Shown: piece after piece, positions 1 through 5,802 of the stretch | Position numbering within the stretch: position 1 is the stretch's first letter | How the letters are laid out: each line of letters starts with the position of its first letter | NCBI GenBank assembly: GCA_001304035.1 | Contig: LJUD01000216.1 | Span: 1-5,802 of the forward strand | DNA: 5,802 nt | Origin: a bacterium SM23_31 | Lineage (GTDB): Bacteria; SM23-31 | Direction of reading: 5' to 3' | The notes under the pieces: generated by a model | Seen by the model: only the letters and a program-made list of their open reading frames with translations | What the model was told of the DNA's origin: nothing | Databases searched by the model: none | Translations under genes and position numbers: made by a program

Positions 1-324
1 AACTATCAAAACCTGCTTTATAAAAATTTGAATCCGATAAATAATTACCTCAAGGTTAGAGTACAGGGTAAAGGCGCAGGTTTTAATAATCGAAACGGAC
101 TCGGAGCAAAGGTTCGGATATACAGGGTGAACATCCACTCGGCAGTAGTCGCAATGCAGGAAATAACATCCGGTCCGCAGCCGATGACGGCGCATTTTGC
201 TTTAACTCCGGGTGAAATGTATGAAGTTGAAATAACGTTTTTGAAACAAGGTGCTGTTCAACCGCAGCCGGTGATGATCGACAGCGTTACCGTACCGCTG
301 GATACTTTAATAATTCAGAAATAA
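1..324 (+). CDS. ASPIC/UnbV-domain protein, C-terminal fragment (5' end outside window)
   Basis: The reading frame is open from base 1 to the TAA at 322-324, giving 107 residues. A TTG lies at 28, but the frame continues upstream of it, so this is the tail of a longer gene and not a gene starting there. The fragment matches the ASPIC/UnbV pattern: NYLKVRVQG at residues 15-23, NRNGLGAKVRIY at 31-42, a glycine-containing turn near 58, HFAL at 65-68 and VEITF at 76-80. In known families this domain ends large secreted proteins whose upstream part is FG-GAP/VCBS beta-propeller repeats (CRTAC1-like). It is usually taken to be a binding or surface domain with no established catalysis. The last ~25 residues finish the beta fold and show no lipobox or obvious type IX sorting tail. 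The next gene starts 23 nt downstream with no terminator between, so co-transcription is likely. The propeller part is inferred, not seen. Confidence 0.8.
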   Translation, partial: NYQNLLYKNLNPINNYLKVRVQGKGAGFNNRNGLGAKVRIYRVNIHSAVVAMQEITSGPQPMTAHFALTPGEMYEVEITFLKQGAVQPQPVMIDSVTVPLDTLIIQK

Positions 325-347
325 ATATCTCAGTATTAATTACGGTT

Positions 348-2678
348 ATGAAAAAACAACTACCATACATATTAATCCTTTGTTTGCTAATATCAGCATC
401 CCCTGCTTTCTCACAGGTAGCGAATCAAATGCAGATAGGTGCGCGGCCTCTGGGAATGGGGGGAGCTTTTTCAGCGATTGCGAATGATGCCAATGCGATG
501 TTCTGGAATCCGGCAGGAGTCGTAACCCTCCAGCGGCAGGAAATATCTACAATGTACAGCGATCTGTACGGTATCGGACTTGCGAACAGCTATTTTGGTT
601 ACGTACTACCGGTTAGTGATAATCATGCACTCGGTATCGATTGGATGCATTTGGGTCAGGCTGACGATGAACTCGGATACCGGCAGGACAATTTTAATCT
701 CGCATATTCCTTGAGATTACCGTGGAATATCTCAATCGGCACCAAAGCGAAAATAATAGATACGGATATAACTCTTGACGGGACTTCCTGGGGCAAATCC
801 CGCGGTTACGGTTTTGATATCGGTTTCATGATGAGACCGACAGAAAATTTACGATTAGCCCTCGTCGGGCAGGATATCGGCGGTACGTCGGTAACATACG
901 ATAACGATATTACTGAAGAGGTTAAGCCGCAAAAATTCCGTTTTGGCGCAGCGTATTCGCCTTTAGAAGGATTGCTGCTTGCGGCAGACCTGGATGACCG
1001 TATTCATGCCGGGGCTGAATACTGGATAATGGGCATACTTGCACTTCGCGGCGGAGTCCAAAAAAACCTGAAAATAATCGATGACTATAACCCGACGATT
1101 ATTTCTGCGGGTTTCAGCACGCGCTACCGTTTTATACAATTTGATTATGCGATCGAAAGCCACCCCAACCTTGATATAACACAGCGTTTCGGATTTTCAA
1201 TTTATTATAATCCTTCGCTTGTTTCCATAAAAGATGCCGTTATTAAACCCGTTCCGCTCTTCCGTTCGCTTTACCGCAAATATTCTGAAGAAGAATTTGC
1301 TGAAATCGTATTGAAAAATTCTTCGCAGGAGAGACTGCCGGTTCGAGTGCGTCTGGACATTCCGAAGGTAACAATCCAGCCGTATGAAGAGGAAATCATT
1401 CTTGAGCCGCAAACCACCCGTGCATACGCATTAAATATTTCTCTTTCAAATGACATACTGAATGCGCGCGGTTCTATCTATGACAGCTTCGAACAGCCGG
1501 TGTTAACCGTTAGCTATGAACAGGATAAAAGGGAGAAAAAGAGCAGCCGGAATCTCGAAAAGATATACGTGCTGGGTAAAAATAAAATTAGCTGGAGTAT
1601 TCCGGAACGTGTTGCAGCGTTTGTAACTCCGGAAGACGGGATGGTTGACCGGTTTGCGCGAAGTATTGTACAGCAGTACAGCGAGGAAATTACGGAAAAA
1701 TACAATAATTCCAACCTCGGGAAGGCGACCGTTATTTTTGACGCACTCGGAAAGCACGGTATTGTCTACCAGGAGGACCCGCAGACTGCCTGGTACAAGA
1801 TTGCGGCAGACAGCTCGATCTTCGATAATATCCAATATCCCGTCGAATTGCTTGACAGCAAGATCGGCGACTGCGACGACTGCACTGTGCTGTTTGCCAG
1901 TCTTTTGGAGAATCTCGGAATCCAGACAGTTTTGCTGGATGTTTTTGCTCCCGGTGAAGGGCATATCTACATGATGTTCGACAGCGGCATCCCCGTTAAC
2001 GAAATCAAGGCGCAGCCTTATGATGAAAATGAATATGCAATATATAACAACAAGGTCTGGATCCCTGTTGAAACCACCATGTACGGTCATTCATTCAACG
2101 ATGCATGGCGTGAAGGCGCTGCGGAATATCACTTTCGTAAAGAGCAGGGCTACATTAACGAAATCAATATTGCCGAAGCTAAAAATATCTACAAAGCCGG
2201 ACAGCCTGCCGCCAAGGATATAAGTATTCCGGAGAAAAGTATTGTTGACGAATTAGTTACGATTGACATAGAAACATACGATAACCGGTTGGAACAGTTT
2301 GCGATGGCTGCAGGCGTTTCCATGGATAATCCGGACGGCGTTTACGATGCAGGTGCATTCTATCTCCGTTTTAACCGCCTTGACGAAGCCCTGCGGTTAA
2401 TGCTTAGTGCTTTGGAACTTCGCCCCGACTTCAGCGATGCTCTAAATGCTCTCGGGGTAATATACACGAGGCAGGGAAAATACGATGAAGCGCTGCAAAG
2501 CTATTACCGTGCTTCGGAACTTATGCCGGACAATGCCGGTATAAGGTTTAATATTGCTATTACCCTGCTCTTACAAGGAAAACTCGATGAAGCCCGGAAT
2601 GAGTACGATAATGTCATCAAAATGGATAAATCTTTTGAAGGTTTGCTGAAGATTTTGAAGAAAGGCGGAGAGGGATAA
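348..2678 (+). CDS. Exported PorV/PorQ-like barrel fused to transglutaminase-like domain and TPRs
   Basis: The product has 776 residues. A signal peptide covers residues 1-22 (basic MKK, hydrophobic core, SPAFS then Q). Residues 24 to ~288 resemble PorV/PorQ/UPF0164 outer-membrane barrels: the opening ARPLGMGGAFSAIANDANA followed by FWNPAG is the family hallmark, and alternating beta strands follow up to FGFSIYYNP. Residues ~316-390 look like a beta-sandwich with an LEPQTT turn. Residues ~410-600 form a transglutaminase-like domain: AAFVTPED at 423-430, QYPVE at 496-500, GDCDDC at 507-512 (candidate nucleophile Cys509), GHIYMMFD at 538-545 (His539) and WIPVETT at 571-577 (Glu575 as the likely acidic third residue). 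Three TPRs occupy ~663-762. The start is the ATG at 348, needed to include the signal peptide; no Shine-Dalgarno precedes it. The likely site is the outer membrane with periplasmic C-terminal domains. Whether the domain cuts, cross-links or only binds peptides is unknown. Domain calls are firm; the barrel boundary is approximate. Confidence 0.9.
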   Translation: MKKQLPYILILCLLISASPAFSQVANQMQIGARPLGMGGAFSAIANDANAMFWNPAGVVTLQRQEISTMYSDLYGIGLANSYFGYVLPVSDNHALGIDWMHLGQADDELGYRQDNFNLAYSLRLPWNISIGTKAKIIDTDITLDGTSWGKSRGYGFDIGFMMRPTENLRLALVGQDIGGTSVTYDNDITEEVKPQKFRFGAAYSPLEGLLLAADLDDRIHAGAEYWIMGILALRGGVQKNLKIIDDYNPTIISAGFSTRYRFIQFDYAIESHPNLDITQRFGFSIYYNPSLVSIKDAVIKPVPLFRSLYRKYSEEEFAEIVLKNSSQERLPVRVRLDIPKVTIQPYEEEIILEPQTTRAYALNISLSNDILNARGSIYDSFEQPVLTVSYEQDKREKKSSRNLEKIYVLGKNKISWSIPERVAAFVTPEDGMVDRFARSIVQQYSEEITEKYNNSNLGKATVIFDALGKHGIVYQEDPQTAWYKIAADSSIFDNIQYPVELLDSKIGDCDDCTVLFASLLENLGIQTVLLDVFAPGEGHIYMMFDSGIPVNEIKAQPYDENEYAIYNNKVWIPVETTMYGHSFNDAWREGAAEYHFRKEQGYINEINIAEAKNIYKAGQPAAKDISIPEKSIVDELVTIDIETYDNRLEQFAMAAGVSMDNPDGVYDAGAFYLRFNRLDEALRLMLSALELRPDFSDALNALGVIYTRQGKYDEALQSYYRASELMPDNAGIRFNIAITLLLQGKLDEARNEYDNVIKMDKSFEGLLKILKKGGEG

Positions 2679-2709
2679 TTTAAAAAATAAATAATTCCAT
2701 TCAAACATT

Positions 2710-2718
2710 GGAGGTGAT
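2710..2718 (+). promoter_or_regulatory. Strong Shine-Dalgarno site (GGAGGTGAT)
   Basis: GGAGGTGAT is a near-perfect complement to the 16S rRNA 3' end and sits 5 nt before the ATG at 2724 (9 nt counted from the GGAGG core). It fixes the start of the small TPR protein. The contrast with the barrel gene at 348, which has no visible Shine-Dalgarno, suggests this gene is translated more efficiently. Confidence 0.85.
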
Positions 2719-2723
2719 TAGAT

Positions 2724-3233
2724 ATGAAAAAGATAACAGTAATACTCGTGAGCATCCTGACGGTGTGTATTATGATGTCAACTCTGGTCTATGCCCAGGA
2801 GAAACAAACACAGGAAAAGAAACCGGATAAAAAGTTCGTAGTGGATGAGAACTTCCTGACGACCTGGAAGAAAGTAGGGCATCTAACTAAAGAAATCCGC
2901 TCGTTTAAAACCGAAAAAGCGGTCACCGTTGCAGGCGTGCGCGGCACGGAAGCAACTAATGAGGCACTAAGACTCCTGTATTTCAAAGGCGGAGTGCCGT
3001 ATCCGAGCCAGCTTGCATTAAAGAACGCAGTTGATATGCTCGAAGCATTTGTTAAAGAAAACCCGAAAGACTCAACAGTCGTGGAATGCAAATTTTATAT
3101 TGCCCAATGCTCATTCCAGATAGGTGATAACAAGAAAACTATTACCTTTTATGAGGATATTGTCAATAATCACCCGAAGTCGGAATATGCCGCATTGGCA
3201 AAAGAAGAACTTGAAAAAGTTAAAGAAAAGTAA
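2724..3233 (+). CDS. Small exported TPR-like protein with FecR-like AGVRGTE motif
   Basis: The product has 169 residues. A signal peptide spans 1-24 (MKK, hydrophobic 4-22, VYA before Q25), followed by a charged Lys/Gln/Glu linker at 25-37. Residues 66-76 (AVTVAGVRGTE) resemble the conserved A-G-V-R-G-T-E core of FecR-domain proteins, but the rest of a FecR domain is not evident. From about residue 97 the sequence is helical and tetratricopeptide-like: A102-N113 pairs with V119-G134, then K137-H150 and S153-K167, giving the pattern FYIAQCSFQIGDNKKTITFYEDIVNNHPKSEYA typical of YbgF/BamD-type periplasmic TPRs (shown here only as residues 124-156 in outline: aromatic-Ala-Gly-aromatic-Pro spacing). 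The start is set by a strong Shine-Dalgarno. It lies 45 nt after the barrel gene with no terminator between, so a shared transcript is likely. The probable role is a periplasmic scaffold or adaptor; no enzymatic residues are seen and the partner is unknown. Confidence 0.85.
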   Translation: MKKITVILVSILTVCIMMSTLVYAQEKQTQEKKPDKKFVVDENFLTTWKKVGHLTKEIRSFKTEKAVTVAGVRGTEATNEALRLLYFKGGVPYPSQLALKNAVDMLEAFVKENPKDSTVVECKFYIAQCSFQIGDNKKTITFYEDIVNNHPKSEYAALAKEELEKVKEK

Positions 3234-3348
3234 TTAATAACGTAATTAAAAACAAATCACGGTTATTGTATTTATCGGGATTTTTGTTGTTTCTTTTGCC
3301 TTAAAAACATAAACAATGACGCTAAATGGTTGAAAAAGGGGAAAAAAC
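3234..3348 (+). other. AT-rich intergenic gap before the cyclase gene
   Basis: This 115-nt gap is the largest in the window and separates the small TPR gene from the cyclase. It is rich in A and T runs. I see no GC-rich hairpin followed by a T run, so no supported intrinsic terminator. A TTGTTT at 3287-3292 and TAAACA at 3310-3315 are 17 nt apart and could be a weak promoter, but in DNA this AT-rich such matches arise by chance. Two ATGs occur here. The one at 3316 is in the cyclase frame but is stopped after five codons by the TGA at 3331. The one at 3326 opens an 8-codon frame that ends at 3352. Confidence 0.5.
3336..3341 (+). promoter_or_regulatory. Candidate Shine-Dalgarno site (AAGGGG) for the cyclase
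   Basis: AAGGGG can pair with the 16S rRNA tail if one G-U wobble is allowed. It lies 7 nt before the ATA at 3349, which is ideal spacing, and 19 nt before the next possible rare start, ATT at 3361, which is too far. It is the main support for placing the cyclase start at 3349 even though that codon is not a standard initiator. Confidence 0.5.
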
Positions 3349-5802
3349 ATAAAAAAAACGATTGTCCAGATAGGGATAGGCCTGTTTATTTCTGTTGTTA
3401 TTATTGCCATAAGCCTGGTATCTAAAAAATTCCCCCTGTTTCCCTTTTACGAAATGATCGAATTGAAACTGCTCGACCAGCGGTTTTTGATCAGGGGAAC
3501 TATACCAATGGATCCGAATGTCGGTACAATTGATATTGATGCTGCTACTTTGAAAAGAGAGGGACGTTACCAGGATTGGACACGCGATAAATATGCAGAG
3601 TTAATTCAGATTGTGAAGGAACTGGATGTACAGATGGTCGGATTTGATATCTACTTCCCTGAAGAAAGCGCAATAGATGTTCTTTCAAAAGAAGATTTTT
3701 TACAGGCTGAAGTAAACAGTACTGATGATATTATCCCCTTGTTTCGGAATTATGATGAAGAATTACACCAGGCAATACTAAAAGTGGGAAATATAGTACT
3801 GGGTCAATCATTTATGGAAACGGAATCTAAAGAGCCCGAATGGGTGGAGAAAAATACGGTAAATATAGAAGAGCCCTTAAAACAACAAGCGGTAGAAGCA
3901 TTAAAACCCTATTTTAAAGAATACCCTGAATGGAAGAACGGCGGACTGCCGATGTATATAGACATAGATCCTCCCATTTCAAAATTAGTCGATGCTTCCG
4001 AGGGAACCGGCTTCGCCATGACCGCAGCCGATATCGATGGGTCTGTCAGGCATTACCCCGTAATACTGGTGTACGACGGCAAGGTCTGGCCCTCACTCGC
4101 ATTAATGATGTTTCTTGAATATATTGGTGCCGACTTTAAAGACGTTGAGATCATTCCGGGTAAGGAGATCAATCTTCCCCCCGGAAAACTGCCCGACGGC
4201 AAGGATATTGAGGTTAGTATCCCAATTAATGACAACGGATTAATGATGGTTAATTGGGTGGGAGATTATTGGGACGGACAATTTTTTCATATACCGCACT
4301 ATGCACTTATCCAGCATAAGCGAACCTGGCAGCAGGCACAAGCATCCCATATAATTAAAAAGATATTTGCGGAGAAGCCGGAAACAATAGAAGATTTCGA
4401 CTTATTCATTTCAGTTCTTGAGGAATATAATGTTGAACCAACCGAAATAGTGGAGGAAGTATTTTATCTTTTAACCCTTTGCATCCGGTTAGAAGAGGCT
4501 ATTCTCGATGGACAGGAAGTGACCTTAGAAGATTTAGGAGGAGATAAAGATATTTACAATTGGTATGAGAAACTGCTCCTCAATCATAAAATTTCTGCCT
4601 TATTCCAGGAAAATCCCGACATAACATTCGAAGAAATGGTATATAAGTTAGGAAATTTACCTGAAGACGAAGTATGGAGAGGATATTATATTTTAAAAGA
4701 TATTATTACAAAAGAGGGATTAAAGCCCGAACACTACCCGTTATATTTCTTTGATGTCGATATAAACGGTAAAATCATCACTGAAGAAGATTTTAAAGGC
4801 AAAGTATTAATTTATGGTTTAACGGCTGCCGGGACGTGGGACCTTAATCCGATGCCTTTTAACCGCCGTTATCCGATGGTGGGACTTCATGCCAACATTT
4901 TTAATACTATTTTAACACAGAATTTTATTAAGCGGGCATCTCTCCGGGAAAATATTATTGTGCTTATCTGTTTTGGACTCCTGATGGGCATAATAGTGCC
5001 CCGGTTTAAGCCGTTTCGTGGAGCTGTACTAATGCTGGTCATTTTAGGAGGATTTCTTGTAACTGCCCAGTATTTATTCCAGGGAAGGGGATTGTGGATC
5101 GATGTATTCGGACCTGTACTGGTAATTCTTACCGGTTATACCTCGATAACCGTGTACAACTTCTTCTCCGAGGAAAAAGAGAAGAAAATGATAAGGGGGA
5201 TTTTTTCACGCTATGTTACCAAATCGGTAGTAGATGAATTGATAAAAAATCCCGACATGGTAAAACTTGGCGGCGAGAGAAAGGTACTGACTGTATTTTT
5301 CTCGGACGTTGCAGGATTTACAACAGTATCGGAACAATTAACGCCGGAAGAGCTCGTTTCGCTGTTAAATGAATATCTCACGGCGATGACAGAAATTATC
5401 CTGAAATATGACGGCATGATCGACAAGTATGAGGGCGACGCAATCATGGCGGTGTTCGGTACGCCGATTATGTACGAGGATCATGCAACACGCGCCTGTT
5501 ATGTCTCGCTTGAGATGCAGGAAGAACTGGTGAAACTCCGTAAAAAATGGAAGGAAGAAGGAAAACCGGAACTATATGTACGAATCGGATTAAATACCGG
5601 ACCGATGGTTGCGGGTAATATGGGCGCCGTGAGCAGGCTCGATTACACGGTTATGGGCGACAGCGTTAATCTCGGTTCACGCCTCGAGGGAGCCAATAAG
5701 CAGTATAACACCTCAATCATGGTAAGCGAGTATACGTATGAGGCTGCAAAAAACGATATTGTGGTTCGTTTTCTCGATTCGCTGCGTGTAAAAGGTAAAA
5801 AT
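3349..5802 (+). CDS. CHASE2-domain class III adenylate/guanylate cyclase, 3' end outside window
   Basis: The frame is open for 818 codons from 3349 to the window edge. Likely reaction: ATP to cAMP and pyrophosphate, under an extracytoplasmic sensor. Numbering from 3349: a membrane helix at ~5-24; CHASE2 from ~34 (ELKLLDQRF, then VGTIDID, GFDIYFPE, ADIDGSVRHYPV) to ~530, closing with FKGKVLIYGLTAAG and VGLHANIFN; residues ~324-481 are an insertion. Three more helices follow at ~535-551, ~558-577 and ~584-604, then a linker with FSRYV and LGGER. The catalytic domain starts at ~645: metal-binding Asp653 (FSDVAGFT) and Asp697 (KYEGDAIMAVFG), purine-contacting Lys693 and Thr767 (YTVMGDSVN), transition-state Asn774 and Arg778. 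Thr in place of Asp at 767 points to class IIIb and ATP as substrate. All catalytic residues are present. The start is uncertain: an in-frame TGA at 3331 blocks upstream starts, the first in-frame ATG is at 3454 and would lose the first helix, so ATA at 3349 is preferred. Confidence 0.9.
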   Translation, partial: MKKTIVQIGIGLFISVVIIAISLVSKKFPLFPFYEMIELKLLDQRFLIRGTIPMDPNVGTIDIDAATLKREGRYQDWTRDKYAELIQIVKELDVQMVGFDIYFPEESAIDVLSKEDFLQAEVNSTDDIIPLFRNYDEELHQAILKVGNIVLGQSFMETESKEPEWVEKNTVNIEEPLKQQAVEALKPYFKEYPEWKNGGLPMYIDIDPPISKLVDASEGTGFAMTAADIDGSVRHYPVILVYDGKVWPSLALMMFLEYIGADFKDVEIIPGKEINLPPGKLPDGKDIEVSIPINDNGLMMVNWVGDYWDGQFFHIPHYALIQHKRTWQQAQASHIIKKIFAEKPETIEDFDLFISVLEEYNVEPTEIVEEVFYLLTLCIRLEEAILDGQEVTLEDLGGDKDIYNWYEKLLLNHKISALFQENPDITFEEMVYKLGNLPEDEVWRGYYILKDIITKEGLKPEHYPLYFFDVDINGKIITEEDFKGKVLIYGLTAAGTWDLNPMPFNRRYPMVGLHANIFNTILTQNFIKRASLRENIIVLICFGLLMGIIVPRFKPFRGAVLMLVILGGFLVTAQYLFQGRGLWIDVFGPVLVILTGYTSITVYNFFSEEKEKKMIRGIFSRYVTKSVVDELIKNPDMVKLGGERKVLTVFFSDVAGFTTVSEQLTPEELVSLLNEYLTAMTEIILKYDGMIDKYEGDAIMAVFGTPIMYEDHATRACYVSLEMQEELVKLRKKWKEEGKPELYVRIGLNTGPMVAGNMGAVSRLDYTVMGDSVNLGSRLEGANKQYNTSIMVSEYTYEAAKNDIVVRFLDSLRVKGKN

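Noticed and set aside
348..1211. Assigning the barrel as a true PorV of the type IX secretion system
   Set aside because: No other type IX components or sorting-tail proteins are visible here, and PorV/UPF0164-like barrels occur widely in FCB bacteria with other roles, so no por gene symbol is given.
1645..1974. 109-codon + strand frame overlapping the transglutaminase region
   Set aside because: It is an out-of-frame reading of the real gene; its translation is Arg/Ser/Thr-rich with no recognisable pattern.
1503..2090. 195-codon open frame on the minus strand within the barrel-transglutaminase gene
   Set aside because: It lies wholly opposite a well-supported coding region with recognisable domains, its translation shows no family motif, and no ribosome-binding site was identified.
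3236..3267. Inverted repeat AATAAC / GTTATT after the small TPR gene, considered as a terminator
   Set aside because: The stem is only 6 bp and mostly A-T, the loop is 20 nt, and no T run follows directly.
3287..3315. TTGTTT - 17 nt - TAAACA as a promoter for the cyclase
   Set aside because: Both boxes are weak, the region is AT-rich so matches are expected by chance, and promoter motifs in this group often differ from the sigma-70 consensus.
3342..3348. AAAAAAC as a programmed -1 frameshift site joining the ATG at 3326 to the cyclase frame
   Set aside because: The heptamer is in the wrong phase relative to the 3326 frame for the classical X XXY YYZ arrangement, and no downstream stimulatory hairpin was seen. 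Slippage on the A run is left only as a minor option.
5211..5447. Minus-strand open frame opposite the cyclase catalytic domain
   Set aside because: The + strand frame carries the conserved FSDVAGFT and KYEGDAIMA motifs at the same place, so the antisense frame is a shadow.

Overview
The window looks like bacterial chromosomal DNA from the FCB superphylum (Bacteroidota, Ignavibacteria, Calditrichota, Marinimicrobia and relatives). Three things suggest this: a PorV/PorQ-type outer-membrane barrel domain, a C-terminal ASPIC/UnbV domain of the kind found in large FG-GAP repeat proteins, and a moderately AT-rich composition. The phylum cannot be fixed from this sequence alone. All supported genes are on the + strand.

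Layout. Positions 1-324 hold the 3' end of an ASPIC/UnbV-domain protein that begins upstream of the window. After 23 nt, 348-2678 encodes an exported 776-residue protein that joins a PorV-like barrel, a beta-sandwich-like segment, a transglutaminase-like cysteine-protease-fold domain and three TPRs. After 45 nt and a strong Shine-Dalgarno, 2724-3233 encodes a small exported TPR-like protein that also carries a short FecR-like motif. After an AT-rich 115-nt gap, a large gene runs from about 3349 off the right edge. It encodes a membrane-bound CHASE2-class III adenylate/guanylate cyclase, and only the last residues of its catalytic domain and any further C-terminal region are missing.

How they may work together (inference). 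The first three products are exported or envelope proteins. The fourth has an extracytoplasmic CHASE2 sensor wired through three membrane helices to a cytoplasmic cyclase. An envelope module signalling inward through cAMP is plausible but not proven. The first three genes could form one operon. The cyclase may be co-transcribed or may have its own promoter in the 115-nt gap.

The most notable features are the barrel-transglutaminase-TPR fusion, the lack of any ATG/GTG/TTG start where the cyclase should begin (the best-placed codon is ATA), and a helical acidic insertion of about 158 residues inside the CHASE2 domain. No RNA genes, mobile elements, CRISPR arrays or convincing terminators were seen.
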